A stretch of DNA of 64,000 nucleotides from Liopterus haemorrhoidalis (GCA_963971575.1 OZ020618.1:2110501-2174500), one strand, 5' to 3'. Shown: positions 1-11,942, counted from the first letter of the stretch. Numbers and translations are program-made. Notes: generated by a model not told the origin, from the letters alone.

Positions 1-50
1 TATGATCACAATACCTCCCTTATATACATACGTTGGCGGTCGGTAAAAAA
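1..50 (-). repeat. Family B repeat end, cut by window edge
   Basis: The first 50 bases match, in reverse, the start of the dispersed family B seen at 11985, 51893 and 58797: the ATCACAATACCTCCC block followed by GGCGGTCGGTAAAAA. Only the terminal part is present because the window begins inside the copy. Confidence 0.7.
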
Positions 51-55
51 CAAAA

Positions 56-610
56 TCTGTATAAGTGAATATGTTTAAAAAAATTATATTTCAAAAATTG
101 TAAGAGATAGAAGTTTGTATTATTAATTTTTGAATTCTTCATAGTTTATTTAATCTACAAAAAAATTGGGGCATTATTCGTTTCATCCAATTTTGTTTAA
201 CTACATTTTGAAAATTGGCAAAAATCGATATATTTTTATTTTCTGATGACCATATCTCAAAAACTAAAAGAAATAGCGACCTACGGTTTAAATTTTTGAA
301 CTGCTAAGGCCCAAATTGATTATATTGAAACAAATTGCAAAAAAAAAAAAATTGTAAAAATTAAATTAAAAATTTTTTTTTTGAAAATTTAAAAAAATTG
401 TGAATCAAAACTGGTTAAAGATACAGACATGCGGTTTAAATTTTTGAATTCTTCATAATTTGTTTAGTCTAGAAGAAAAATGGGGCTTTAATTGTCCTTA
501 TGTAATTTTTTTTATAAATATCCAACCAAAATCCGTAAAAATGTCCATAAATTGAAAAAATATAAGGGGTATACCTTAAAAAAATCGCGATTTATGACGA
601 AAAATTATTG
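56..610 (-). repeat. Family C satellite-like AT-rich block
   Basis: Runs of CTCAAAAACTAAAAGAAATAG followed by a CGACCTACGGTTTAAATTTTTGAA-like phrase recur here and at 20720, 21730, 34380, 40360 and 59215. Each block alternates two related subunits of about 150 bases. No coding potential is seen. From about 610 to 1197 I see only AT-rich sequence that I cannot assign. Confidence 0.6.
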
Positions 611-1197
611 ATGCTATTTTTAATAAATATGTACTTATTCTGACTCGTAGATCACAAAAATAGTCTCCATTTTGAGCGACGACTTTTATTTTTAAAGTTA
701 TGCCAGAAAAACTGATACAAACTAATAAATCGATCAATTTCGCTTTGATAATATCCATGTTTCGGGGCCATACATAAGTACGCATCGTACTATAAGTTGT
801 TATGACCTGATTTTGGTGTTTTTTTACCGGCTTTCACTCTCTCGACGTCCTATGTACAAGACTAACAGGATATAATTTTTTTTTTAGTGCCAATATCAAA
901 AAACATCCCTTAGTACTATGCTACTTAGCTGGAAAGCTATTTAAATGACTTAAAGTTACTTTAAATTAAAGTGGATTTAAAATATTTACAAGGGTATATT
1001 AATTAAAATGCAGTTTTAAGAACTGCATATGTTCAATTTAGATAATTCAGTCTTAAAATAGTTTTTAAAAATTGAATGCAAAAATTATTTCTCTAGAACT
1101 GTCAAAACATTGTTGTAATAACAAGCTTTAGTAAATTTATGTCTTACTTGACCTTAAAATTAAAACAATTAAAGTCTAATTTTCATTTTTCATTCAG

Positions 1198-1292
1198 GAT
1201 TTAAATTGTGTGGAACTGTGAACTTATTGTGTTAAGTGAAAAAAAGTCATTGGATTTCATGTTGATGGATCATGTCGTCTTATAGAAGCTAT
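1198..1292 (+). CDS. Exon 1 of the long Ser/Lys-rich protein (coding 1272-1292)
   Basis: A polypyrimidine tract ending CATTCAG at 1191-1197 looks like an acceptor, so this may be the second exon of the transcript with a non-coding exon upstream. The chosen ATG is at 1272, with A at -3 and an in-frame TGA at 1263-1265 above it. It encodes MSSYRSY and then meets a strong GTAAGT donor at 1293, phase 0. The call rests on how well it fits exon 2 (phase 0) and on the Ser/Tyr-rich style shared with the following exons; 21 coding bases alone would not be convincing. A cDNA spanning the 19.2-kb intron would settle it. I infer that it is the start of a long FHOD-formin isoform. Confidence 0.55.
1259..1285 (+). 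other. Upstream ORF overlapping the exon 1 start codon
   Basis: An ATG at 1259 in a weak context (T at -3) opens an eight-codon frame ending TAG at 1283-1285, out of frame with and overlapping the main ATG at 1272. If transcribed, ribosomes would have to scan past it. Confidence 0.4.
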
Positions 1293-1643
1293 GTAAGTAT
1301 TTATTTCTTTATGTTTTTAACAATATTTATAAACAATTAAAGAAAATATTTTTTAATTCTTCTTTAGCCAATAAACAGAACACAGACTGTTTATTAATAC
1401 TTGGGTTTTCCCAGAATATCAAACTGTTTTGGAAAATAGAAACAGACTACGTTGCGCGGAGTATAAAATAGTTTTACATTGTTTAAAGGAGTGGTACTCA
1501 ACATTTTTTGTATCATGGACCATTTAAAAAATCAGATCTGTTTTATGGATTCACATAATGCCATTGCCTTTCGTGATAACGTAACAGACGGGTATTTAAA
1601 TAGTGAAAGCTGCTTATTAACGCGGGATACCTTATCTTATATA

Positions 1644-2229
1644 CAGACGATTCCGCTTAATTGGGCCACCGCTTAATTGGGGCAGCCGCTTATTTGGGCC
1701 AAATCTCAAAGAACAGAAACCAAACCAAGGAACCAACAGTAAATTTATATGTTTAATTGGGACAACATTCCACTTAATTGGGACAGTAAATTTAAGATCA
1801 CAGTACATATTATGCTACACATATTCTCAACCAGGAGGCAAAAAAATGTATGGCCGTGTTACAGCGTTATTTTATGCAGGAAGGAAATGAAGGGGGCCAT
1901 ACATCCGCACTGAATACTTGTGCTGATTTTGTAGAAGTGAAATGTTACAAATCAAAAGACAGACTACACTTGACGCATTTTTGCATTGAATGAAATTGTA
2001 TGTACCTATTTATTATTTTATTTTGGCATTTATTATTATTTTTTCTTAAAAGTTTATATTTTTTGGTTATATGTAATTTATAGTTTTGTCCAAGAGTTTA
2101 TAAAATAAAATTATTAAAAGAAAAATATGCATTGTTTAATTTTATGTGAAATTCGCTTAACTGGGGCAGCCGCTTAATTGAGCCAAAATGCCTAAGTCCC
2201 GATGTGTCGCAATTAAGCGGAATCGACTG
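1644..2229 (+). mobile_element. pogo/Tigger-type DNA transposon relic
   Basis: The left end reads CAGACGATTCCGCTTAATTG and the right end, reversed, CAGTCGATTCCGCTTAATTG. Both are flanked by TA (1642-1643 and 2230-2231), as expected for Tc1/mariner/pogo insertion. The CGCTTAATTGGGGCAGC phrase is repeated several times just inside both ends. At 586 bp it is an internally deleted copy retaining the transposase tail. Confidence 0.8.
1838..1993 (+). pseudogene. C-terminal tail of a pogo/jerky-like transposase
   Basis: The frame reads AKKCMAVLQRYFMQEGNEGG and continues to a terminal TGA at 1991. The phrase LQRYFMQEGNEG followed by a cysteine/aspartate-containing tail is typical of the last 50 residues of jerky/Tigger-like transposases. 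No catalytic DDE core or DNA-binding domain remains inside the element, so this is a remnant. Confidence 0.65.
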
Positions 2230-3066
2230 TATATAAAAATCAAATTCTGTCTGTCTGTCTGTTTTTCAAGCAAAGCCAAACTGATTTTCACCAAATTTAG
2301 TATAGAACATACCCTATTACTTTTGAAGATCGGCATAAAACAGTTATCCCGTATAACTATAATCACATTGTTAAACTACAAAAGAATTAGGGTTCATGTT
2401 TACAACCATGTTGTAAACAGTCAACGGTCAGTGGCGTGTATTGGGTAATTTTCTGTTTTTAAACGTAATATTTTTGTGTATTATTAAGTTTGTGGGAACA
2501 TAACATCGGAGTTTTATAGTGATGTATCAATTATTTTAGAATAATAAATTAGACCATTTTACGTAGAATCATAATGTATTTAGCACTATACATCAAACGG
2601 GACGTCCCGAAAAAATCGGGACGCCTGGCAACGCTGCGTAAACTATATCGGTTCACTTTTCAATAAATCTTTTCAGATTTTTGTAATTTCTATATTGAAT
2701 AAACTTAAACAAACTTACATTCCATTTTTTTTTTTTTGTAGTGTTCTGTATTTAAAAGTGTTTAATAATTCTCTGTTAATGAGTGACATTTACTTGTCAT
2801 TTATGATCTTTAAGTGAAATATAATATTACAGGTGATGTTTGAAATAATCTTATTTATATAAATGGTTTTTAGTCTAGGGAGAGGCACGTACAACTTAGA
2901 AATATTTAGAATTTCAAACCACTAACCTATTAGATGGAGTCTTAATTGCTTCCACCACAAAAAATAGACACTGCAAGTATTTTTGTATCTAGAGAGGACT
3001 AAGGATTTAGAACTACTCTACCGATTTGTTATGGGCAAAACATGAATCTTTTCTTGGGCATGGAAC
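2230..3066. other. Unassigned AT-rich intron sequence
   Basis: Holds a short TCTG run at about 2246-2262 and the phrase about TTTTCACCAAATTTAGTA that often accompanies dispersed insect repeats, but no element ends or coding sequence that I can defend. Confidence 0.4.
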
Positions 3067-4331
3067 CAGGGGCGTACCTAGGGTAAATGGCGCCCATGGC
3101 AAACATTAAAATTGTGCCCCTATCCAAAACTGTCACATCCACTTTTTGAAAATTAAAATTTAAAATAACTTGGCTGGAAATCTTTATATATAAAACTGAA
3201 TATTTGTGGGTATGTCCGAAAGTTCTAGCCCACTTCCAGATATGCTACCGAGTTGAAATTTTGCATACAGGTAGGAAATGCCATAACTAGAAAAATCTCA
3301 AAAAAGTCCCACTAGAAACGAGAAATTAATAATTTTGTTTTTAATTATATTGGACCATTGTAATATCTATTAAATATGCAGTGAGGAGATATGAATTTTC
3401 GTTCAATAGTTGATTGGATGACTATATTCTGATAGTGGCTCTTCGGGCGGCATCGGAAATGTTCGGCTCAAATATTGTCGGTAAACAACACTGATCTTTA
3501 TTAAGTTATTTAGGAAAACTATGATTAGTCTATGTAGAACGAGACAACATCTTTATTATATTTTTTTATTTTTGCCGATATTTATGAACTTATTATTTTG
3601 GTTTATTTATTTTTGCTTTTGACGAATCAGTTTTAAAAACAGTTTGACATATTTTAACCAAATGTAGTATGATAATAGCAATAATAGATTAAAACCAGGA
3701 TACGAACAAAGGCCATAAGCATCTCAAAATTCTCATTGTAAAGGAGTGTTTCGGGATTAAAACTGTTAAGTTAAAAACTTAAAATATCTTTTTGACATAT
3801 TTTTTTAATTAAACCCCGAAAGGAGTAAATTGCTATTTTTTATTCTATAAAACGTCCCTTGGACATAGTCATGAAATTCGGAAAGCATATTTTCTCCATG
3901 ATGTAAGCATCCACAAACAAGAAATTTTTTGAAATTCGACCCGTAAGGGGATGAAATATGGTGAAATATGATTTTAAGAATTCCTATGTGTGGAACCAAT
4001 AAGATATCGACTTAATTTTTGCTTATAAAGGTTACAAATATTTATGAACGAAATTCAGAATTTTGCCCTAAACAACACTTAAATCTACATCCGGGGTCAA
4101 CTGTAGAACGCTTCGCATTTCCTATGTTTATTGAGATAACATTCCGTTTTGGCATATAAGTGTCTTTTTAAAATCTTTGTAAACTTATTGAGTTTTTTTT
4201 TAAATAATTTCACCCCTAAAGGGGCAAAATGCTTTTTCACTTTTTTATTCTTTTTGTTTTGTTTTCTTTTTTTATTTCTTTTTTTGCCATTTTGCGCCCC
4301 CCTTCAAGTGATACCCCCAGGTACGTCTCTG
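3067..4331. mobile_element. hAT-type non-autonomous element, 1265 bp
   Basis: Ends are CAGGGGCGTACCTAGGGT and, reversed, CAGAGACGTACCTGGGGGT. A perfect 8-bp duplication CATGGAAC lies at 3059-3066 and 4332-4339, the hallmark of hAT insertion. The interior is AT-rich with no recognisable transposase. Confidence 0.85.
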
Positions 4332-4339
4332 CATGGAAC

Positions 4340-5056
4340 TAATAGATTTATTTTCGTCCTAAAAACTCAAAATGCTACTGAATGCTATTTTGACAACATA
4401 AACACCTTCAAAAAGCTTTATCCAACACTGTTTAAAGTTAATTAAATTATAGCATACTGATTTTTTTCGATATGTTCCTTATATTATTTCATAGAAATTT
4501 GTGTCTTCCAACTGTTGTGTTTGGAATGTGCATCAGCGGAAAACGTCCAGATATTTCTGTAGTTGCTGGCGCGCGTGGCTCTCAAAAAACAACAATTTTA
4601 ACACTCTTTTTATTCTTGTCTCTCGTCTTGTTCCGGTCTTCGATTTCAACACCTAAAATACGAAAGAAACACCAAATTCCAAGGTAAAAACAAATAACAA
4701 ATTTTTATACTTATGGATTATTTTAATACCAGTTGTAATCTAGATCTCTTAATTGTTAATCAAATGGTTCTAGATTATTTAGTCTACACCATTTCTATGG
4801 TTAATAAATTTTGAATAAAGGATTTCTGCATTGCAAACATCTGCGTTAATTTTTAAATTTTATGAAGTGTGACAAAACCAGCAGATGTCTTGATTTTGCG
4901 GCGTTCAACCATGCGTACTATTACCAATCAAGAACTTTTACGAAAGAATGCTCATGAGAAACAGTTCCGCAAGCAAATTTCTTAAATAGAAGACTAAACA
5001 TATACATGTTCCAGAAGAAATATGTCAAACTTCAAGGGAGAATTCAGTCATTAATT
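4340..5056. other. No feature recognised
   Basis: Open frames here (for example 4472-4687) lack any family signature, codon bias or splice context that I can support. Confidence 0.4.
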
Positions 5057-5653
5057 TTAAGCAAAAAAATGATTACCAATATAAGCATAATTCGAAAAAA
5101 ATATCCAATTTTCCATTACTGTGTCGTTGCGTTGGAAATATTTATTGGTTGTGCAAAATATTTTGTTTTGGCGTAAATCTAACTGCAACTTCTTCCAGTG
5201 TCCCTCTCTTTCTTCACATTCTCCTTCCGGCTTTCCTCTCCTATCCTTCTTGTCTCCAGTTCTTTCTCCATTGCCTTCCTCACTCATAAGTTCTTTTATC
5301 TCTTCCTCCTAGGCTGTCATCTCTCTGCATCTCTTCGCTAAATGCTCCAAGGTTTCCTCTTCCTCCTTGCACATTCTATATAGCCTGTCCTCTGGCTTTG
5401 TCCAGTACCTCTTGTTCCTCTCTTCGCATCTTAACCTCGATATCCTCCTGACTCTACCCCCTAATCTTCCTCTTTTCCTCTTCAAGTATCTCGGTATTCT
5501 GATCTCTTTTATCTCTTTATATCTTTTCACACTCCGCGATTTGTCTATTTTGTCTGTTCTTTTCTGTCCCCGTATCTCCTTATCCCTCCTTCTCAATTCT
5601 TCTACTATATCTGTTCCTCCGTTTCTCTTTCTCTCTGCTTCTCTTATGTCCAT
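5057..5653 (-). pseudogene. LINE retrotransposon ORF2 C-terminal fragment
   Basis: Reverse-strand translation gives a Lys/Arg-rich stretch followed by YWTKPEDRLYRMCKEEEETL and EHLAKRC. This is the C-x(n)-ETLEH-x3-C arrangement found after the reverse transcriptase of R1/Jockey/I-type LINEs. An in-frame TAG at about 5309-5311 separates this from a tail in the same frame (SEEGNGERTGDKKDRRGK and on to 5057). Reverse transcriptase and endonuclease are absent, consistent with 5' truncation. The copy is dead. Confidence 0.75.
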
Positions 5654-5754
5654 TTCACACCCCCAAAAGTACTCTTTTCTTGTATCTCTGTCTGTAAAAT
5701 TCTCGAAAATTAAAATTAATGTATTTTGTATTTCTTATTTTTTATTCCACTAAC

Positions 5755-6830
5755 CAGGGGTGGGGAACCCGCGGCCTTTTGAAATCTTCTTTGCGGCCTT
5801 ATCATACTTTTTATATATTTTTACAAATTACAAATTAATTAATTTTTTTACGTTTTCTTTGTCAAATTTAAAACCACAAATATTAATTCAGTTACTAGTC
5901 CAACAGAGAAAAAAACTCTCTTCTCTCGATCGGAAATATCTAAAGAAGATTTCCCGCAACTAACAAAATTATTAAATGAACACGAATCTGCATCATCTGA
6001 TGCATTCAAGGATTACACTGCTGTTTTAGATTTATTAATTGCAGAATATGCTGAAAGGTTTCCTGATTTTGAAGAACATACTCTAGTAATAAAATTAGCC
6101 TTTGAGCCACATCTGGTTGATGTCTCAGAGGCACCCAGCGAACTACAAATGGAATTTGGAGCTAGGTGAAGATAACATAATAAAGTCTCTTTTTGATAAA
6201 AAGAAAGATCCTGTTGATATTTGGAAAAATGCAATTGAATACCCACGTTTACGTCAACATACTCGTCGACTGCTTTCTTGCTACGGAACTACTTACTGTT
6301 GCGAATCAACTTTTTCATATCTCACACAAATTAAGACCCAATTAAGGACTCAAATAACTGATATTCATTTAAAAGATCAACTATGTTATGTGTTACGAAG
6401 CTGCAGCCTGATATCCAATTTATTTCAAGTAAAAAACAAACCCAAAAGTCCCATTAAATTAGTTATCTGGGTCTTTAAATGGTCCTCTAATCTGATATCA
6501 TAATTTTTTGTTATTGTTGAATAATCTGTCATAATTTTTATTTTTGTTGAATAATCCAAATCATAATTGTTTTTCTTGAATGAATATACATATTGTTTAA
6601 TTAAATAATTAGATGTAGGATGAATTTTAATAAAATTACATTTAAGTAACAATTTTATAAATTATCATTTAATGTCATTTTTATTTATTGTGCGTCTATA
6701 AAATACAGATGGGTAGGTATATATTGCATGGGGAGAACTCTTCTAGGAAAGACGGTAAATATTTTGCGGTCTTATTACTGTTTTCGAAATTAAAATTGGC
6801 CGTCCATGGTAAAAAGGTTCCCCACCTCTG
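5755..6830 (+). mobile_element. hAT transposon with ZBED-like transposase remnant
   Basis: Terminal repeats CAGGGGTGGGGAACC and, reversed, CAGAGGTGGGGAACC bound a 1.08-kb element. Flanking octamers are only partly alike (CACTAACC-type against AACTAAAC), so the target duplication has decayed. GCGGCC-containing subterminal motifs follow both ends. The interior carries the transposase remnant described separately. Confidence 0.8.
5927..6412 (+). pseudogene. hAT transposase C-terminal region (ZBED5/GTF2IRD2-like)
   Basis: The first frame (about 5935-6168) includes AEYAERFPDFEEHT and LVDVSEAPSELQMEFGAR, then stops. After a one-base shift near 6150-6165 the next frame continues DNIIKSLFDKKKDPVDIWKN and RLLSCYGTTYCCESTFSYL. 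The ending is the hAT dimerisation region, in which a G-S/T-T-Y-x-CE-STFS motif is characteristic. The N-terminal zinc finger and most of the RNase-H-like catalytic core are missing. It is non-functional as it stands. Confidence 0.8.
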
Positions 6831-7890
6831 AACTAAACCATAATTCAAATCAAATCTATATTGATATGAAATTAACTGCTTAAAATGAATGGAGGAACAC
6901 ATCCTTGAAGTTTAGAAAATTTGTCTTGGGACATACGGTGTTTTGGCAGTTGTATACCTGAGTTTTTTTCATATGATTCACAAGTCATTTTTAATCTGTA
7001 TGTACACAATTTTTTGTAAAGAAAAAGTATATTATTCAAGTATTTTTATTTCAAATTGTCGATCACAATATTTGTTTCCTTATTTTTGTTTCATTAATTA
7101 ACTAAAATTGTATCTAGTTAGGGCTGTGAGGTCTCAGATGCGACAGTAGCGACACCGGAAATGCCACGGCGGAGCAATCAAACAGGAAACTGTTAATAGA
7201 ATCACAGGCACGTTCTGGAAGTTGACTTCTTTTTGTGTAAACTCGTTAATCAGCACAGTAACATCATAAAAAGGAATAAGATTTAGAGTCTTAGAAAGTC
7301 CAGCATTGATATACAAGATACCACGGTCCTGACACTTAAAACATCATTATGGAAGACACTGGAAGACTAATTTAGACCTTTAAAAAGATCTAATTAATTT
7401 TACTAGTCTATTATTTCTCGTAGACAATTTTCTGATATGTTTATGTTTTGTTCTATAACCTATTTTTGTTACTCGACATTGGCAAAGGTAAAATTGTTTA
7501 AATAAATTTTATATTTTCCTGGTTGAACACATATTTAAAATGTTTACAGTGTAGCCAACATTATAATACAAATTGTAGGCGTAATGCAACGTCAGTAGTG
7601 ATGTAATTAGTCCATTTCTGGACCAGAATTTGGATTTAATCCAATTTTAACTTAAATACATTTAAGACATTAACACTTGCACTCTCATGTGATAACATTC
7701 CAGCCTTAAGAATGACAGTCTCAATTTTTAAATTTATTAAATTTCTCCGCACATTGGCCAGTTGTATATTGGTTATTTTTGCGCATTTCTTGATAATTTT
7801 ACCTGTACTTGTATATACCTATATGAGAATAAAATACAAATTTCTCAGTAATAAGTTTTTATTTATATACTACAAAACAATTTTTGCAAC
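6831..7890. other. No feature recognised
   Basis: AT-rich intron sequence with scattered short open frames and no family signatures. Confidence 0.4.
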
Positions 7891-7894
7891 TACT

Positions 7895-8205
7895 GAACCA
7901 ATATTAAAAATTCTTTCAATTCTGAGGGTGAATATATGTCACTTATAATTTCAAGAAAATACGTTAAATATAAACCGAAAAGAAGGATTTTGTATTACCC
8001 ACGCACACAAACAACATTATATATTTGAAACTCCTGAAAAGATTTTAAAAATTCTTACAATTTTAAAGTGTATAAATCGTGTACCAATCTTGCTGCTGAT
8101 AAAACCTATGTAATCGTTGATAATTTCAAGAAAATGCGTTAAATATGAACGGAAACATGGATTTCGTTTTGCCTGCGCGCACACATTACTGAACTGATAA
8201 CACAC
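7895..8205 (+). repeat. Diverged tandem duplication, period about 174 bp
   Basis: The phrase ATAATTTCAAGAAAAT followed by a CGTTAAATAT-type stretch and a CACGCACACA-type stretch occurs at 7945 and again at 8119. The sequence between is alignable but diverged. No function is apparent. Confidence 0.5.
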
Positions 8206-8214
8206 AGACATACT

Positions 8215-9700
8215 GAGAGACGTTGCCGTCGACTTTCAGACGATTTTGGTTAAGTCTTGTGGTTAATTGCAGCGGTAGAAACGCATGGTGTTACATAGGA
8301 CCAAGAAACCTTATATATCCGATTCACAGCTGTTGTTGACAGAAGATCTGACCTCTTCTTTCAATGATTTAATTTAATACCCAGACTACGACGTAAAAAC
8401 TCTAAACAATGAATGAATGTTAATAAAAATTAATTGATTATCAGTCATTGATTTGTGAAAATGTTATTAAACACATGCCTAAACTATTATTGACAGCTAT
8501 TAATCATAATAAAAAAATATAACGTGGTGTTTTGACGTATGAGGAAGGGTTTTTAAGGTAGGGTGGATGCCGACAAAGACACACATGTTTGGTAATAAAC
8601 ATCTCATCTACACGTGTGTGAAACATGCTCGTAAAACTACCAGAACTCTATCTCCCTACTGTCATATCTCTATAGAATATCCAGATGGAAACTATTATCA
8701 CCTTAAGAAATACCTGCATATTTTTAAAATTACTTTTATGAACAGTTTTCATTATGCTTTTAGTTTTAAAATAGCTCGCTTGCAGAATCTTTAACATCGA
8801 TATTCCTAGAAGAATTTTCACCATTATTACAGTGGAGAAATTAGAACTCATGGGCCCCAATGCGAAAGGTAACAATTACCTGAAAATTTAGCAAAATGAC
8901 AGATTTAATTCAATTATTTCGCTCAGTATCATCTAGTGACAAAACGATTAATAAGTAATATCATAAGTTTTCAACTATTGATATCTCCGTTATTAAAAAC
9001 AATTCATTATACACATGGTTAGTTTTTTATAAAAACAAAAAAATAGTTGTTCCTATGGCCTAGTAATATACAGGTATTCCATAAAAAAAAAATATTTTTA
9101 AAATATCTGGTCAACGAAACATTTTTTTTAAGCCTGTCATGATTATTCTTGCGAAATACGGCCACGATACGTTTTTCTGCTGTATCTGGTTTGTGCAATG
9201 AAAGGGTTAAATGCGAATATTTAACCTCAGACTGAACTACTCCCTAAACACATATAGACAAGTTCGTTGTTCTAAAATAATATGGTCACTTTTGCGGAAG
9301 AAAAAACAACAAGTCTCATTTTAAATGCCTGTGGCCTACATTTAGTGTTATACCCTGTATAATGAGTTAATATTTTCTTCTTTTAACCTAAATAGAAGTA
9401 AAGATATGGTTCCTATTTGTATTTAAAGAAAACATGACATTAAGAACAGGAAAATACTGAATGACGTCCATGGCTTAGTTGGCTAAGTAAAAATGTTTAA
9501 GAAGATAATTATCAAATTCGACCTAGTGAACTAAAAAATAAAAAAATTGGCCCGTTACACTTAAAGTAATAACGTAAGAATTTTGGTAGAACCTTAAAAC
9601 GTTAAAGTGTAAAATTATTCGAAGTAGAAGTCAGTTAAGACAAAGAGAGTATCTTCGATATTTAACAGTAAGAAATGCATCGATTGATTCAATTATACGT
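8215..9700. other. Mostly unassigned; possible small Tc1-type MITE at about 9071-9357
   Basis: TA-CAGGTATTCCATAAA at about 9068 and TTATACCCTG-TA at about 9350 resemble the ends of a small Tc1/mariner-type element, but the match between the ends is short. Nothing else is recognised. Confidence 0.3.
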
Positions 9701-10009
9701 CGTCTAGTTCGATGAGGTGAGAAAAAATTGATGTGAAGTGTGAATATTCACACATTTCAGGGATTCGCAGGTATATAATAAGTGAAGGCGGTATGCTGAG
9801 TGTGTAGGACAAATTTTACTTTGTACTAATCACGGCAAAATGAACGATATTTTTAAAATAATTTATCGTCTGTTAATCATATAATAAGACTGGTTATTAA
9901 ATTTACGCTCATAAAAATTAAATACAACATTTGTCAAAATATAACTAGAATTTTGACAAAATAATTTCAACATAATAAAATGCAAAAAAAAACAGAAAAA
10001 ATAAAATTC

Positions 10010-10095
10010 ACTCCGTACTCGAACTCGAAACCCTTCGTTTTCCAGCCAGTTTAAGAGCGCTCTAAGGCATGTAGCCATCGAACGCTATGCATATG
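10010..10095 (-). other. tRNA-like cassette inside family A copy 1
   Basis: On the minus strand GATGGCTACATGCCTTAGAG resembles a type-A internal promoter box, and GGGTTTCGAGTTCGAG about 45 bases later resembles a B box. Acceptor arms do not pair, so this is not a working tRNA gene. The same slot in copies 2 and 3 holds different tRNA-like sequences. Confidence 0.45.
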
Positions 10096-10563
10096 AGTGT
10101 CTTACATTGGTATAACTTTTGTACTTTGTGAACCAAAAACCACAAAAAATGCGTTATTTTCCAAAAACATAATCTGATCAAAAATTCCTGTTGTACTATT
10201 TCGATTCACACCAATATACATTACTTAGAATTTTTTTAGATTTTTAGTTTAAACCATCTGAGCTACAGGGTGTGGGACAAAATTTTTTTTGCACATTTTG
10301 GGCGAAAATCGCATCAAAATAATTTATTTTGCAAAAATAAAAATTTGATCGTTAATCCACGTACTAAGGGCTTTCATTTGATACCCTACTCAGAATTTAA
10401 AAAAAATATTTTTGTTTTCGATGAGCACATATTTGTTTATATTTTTAGGGGGGTATGTTTTTTAGATGTTTTAGTATTTTTCCTATGTGCGGGTCAAAGA
10501 GTTGTATAAGCATGCCAAATTTCAACTCTCTAGGTTTAGCCGTTTGGCTACAATTTTTACCGA

Positions 10564-10633
<70 letters not shown>

Positions 10634-10634
10634 G
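10564..10634. repeat. (GACA)n microsatellite
   Basis: About 17 perfect GACA units within the right part of family A copy 1. Open frames here (NRQTDRQ or CLSVCLS) are artefacts of the tetranucleotide. Confidence 0.95.
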
Positions 10635-10689
10635 ACAAAATGACGGTATAAGGGTTTTTTGGTCATACCTACAAAACCCTAAAAAGGAA

Positions 10690-11579
10690 CAGCATTGGAT
10701 AAAAAGACCACTTTAAGCATCTTTCTATATAAATATTAACTGGTACTCCAACTGAAACCAAGACCCTTCGGTGTATTTAATATGCAGTTCAATTTAAAAG
10801 AAATACCAGACCTTCTCAAATTATAAATCTAATGATTTGGTGGAAAGTATTGATAATATTGAAAGAACTGTGTAAATGGAAAATTGTCGTACGTTGGGGA
10901 GTTTTCTCATAAGGGGGCGCGCCAATGACGATATTTATATTTAATAATACAGACGTCCATGAAAATTATTTGTATGTACATGCACACCAAGATAAATCCA
11001 CAAATCAAAATATTTTAGTCTCGAGGAAAACAGCCGCTCTTCTCCTCCCACGTCAAAAAAATTAGTAAAATACATTCTATTTTAAAACTATGAGGCAATA
11101 GATAATACAGCTCTGTTATATGTTTCAACGTCAACACTTTAAGTGGTGTATGTAATTCAAAAAAATATGCACTTACACTTGAATGAATTGCCTAAGAAAA
11201 AATTCAAGTTAGCACTTCAATGATATAAAAATATATCCAGTACTGCATAAAGAGTTAGTACAAACGCGGCAAACGCGACTGTAAAATTAATAAACAAACA
11301 AGCATCTCCTCATCTACCAGCTTCAATCGTTCACGTTTTTTCGATTTTACTATCGTGAGCGTCAAAAACTTAATTCATAAAAATGTGAAGATCCAAATCG
11401 TAATAAATATTTGATGGCACTACTCATTGGCACCCGCAGGAAGAGGCAATAGGGGAACTTGCCCCCCCCCCCCGTAGTCGTCACTTTTAAGAGTATTATG
11501 CCAAACCCTTGTTTTGTTCTCAAATTTATTTACTTTTATATTTATTTTATATTACAACTATATTTATTATGTCTATTTT
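10690..11579. other. No feature recognised; C homopolymer at about 11462
   Basis: AT-rich sequence with a run of ten or so C at 11462-11473. No genes or clear element ends are found. Confidence 0.4.
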
Positions 11580-11587
11580 ATATTGAA

Positions 11588-11942
11588 CTGGAAAAAGGCG
11601 CCAGAACTGAAAATAGGGATGCCAGAACTGAAAATGGGGATGTCAGAGCTGCACACAATGGCGCTAGAACTGAAAAAGGGCGCCAGAACTTTAAAAGGCG
11701 CCAGAAATGAAAAATGGTGCCAGAACTGAAAAGGGCACCATAACTGAAAAAGGCCACCAAAACTGAAAAAGGACGCCAGAACTGCTGAAAAGAGGCGCCA
11801 AAACTGGAAATAGGGATGCCAGAACTGGAAATGAGGATGCCAGAGCTGCAAACAATGACACCAGAACTGAAAAGGGGCGCCATAACTAAAAAAAGGCACC
11901 CGAACTAAAAAAGGGGTGCCAGAACTGAAAAAAGGGGTGTCA
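11588..11942. repeat. Minisatellite with 197-bp higher-order period
   Basis: About 16 diverged copies of a roughly 20-bp unit of the type GGCGCCAGAACTGAAAAAGG. A compound block starting ATAGGGATGCCAGAACTG recurs at 11613 and 11810, which gives a higher-order repeat of 197 bp. Reverse-strand frames rich in Phe/Trp are by-products of the repeat. Confidence 0.85.

Larger units (their letters stand above)
9724..10685 (+). repeat. Family A repeat, copy 1 (full length)
   Basis: It begins with AAAATTGATGTGAAGTGTGA and a small hairpin (GTGTGAATATTCACAC), then a CAGGGATTCGCAGGTAT phrase. It ends with a long (GACA)n tract and CATACCTACAAAACCCTAAA. The two end phrases (CAGGGTTTTGTAGGTA in the consensus and its reverse at the other end) form subterminal inverted repeats. 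Other full copies are at 43406 and 53536. A tRNA-like cassette lies inside at about 10010-10095. No protein is encoded. Confidence 0.8.

Noticed and set aside
5367..5753. 128-codon plus-strand frame rich in Leu/Ser
   Set aside because: Shadow of the minus-strand LINE fragment.
10445..10666. Open frames of NRQTDRQ or CLSVCLS type (also at 16896, 44287, 58771)
   Set aside because: They are produced by the (GACA)n tetranucleotide, which lacks stop codons in most frames.
11573..11899. Reverse-strand Phe/Trp-rich frames of about 100 codons
   Set aside because: Translation of the 20-bp minisatellite; two overlapping frames look equally good, so no gene.
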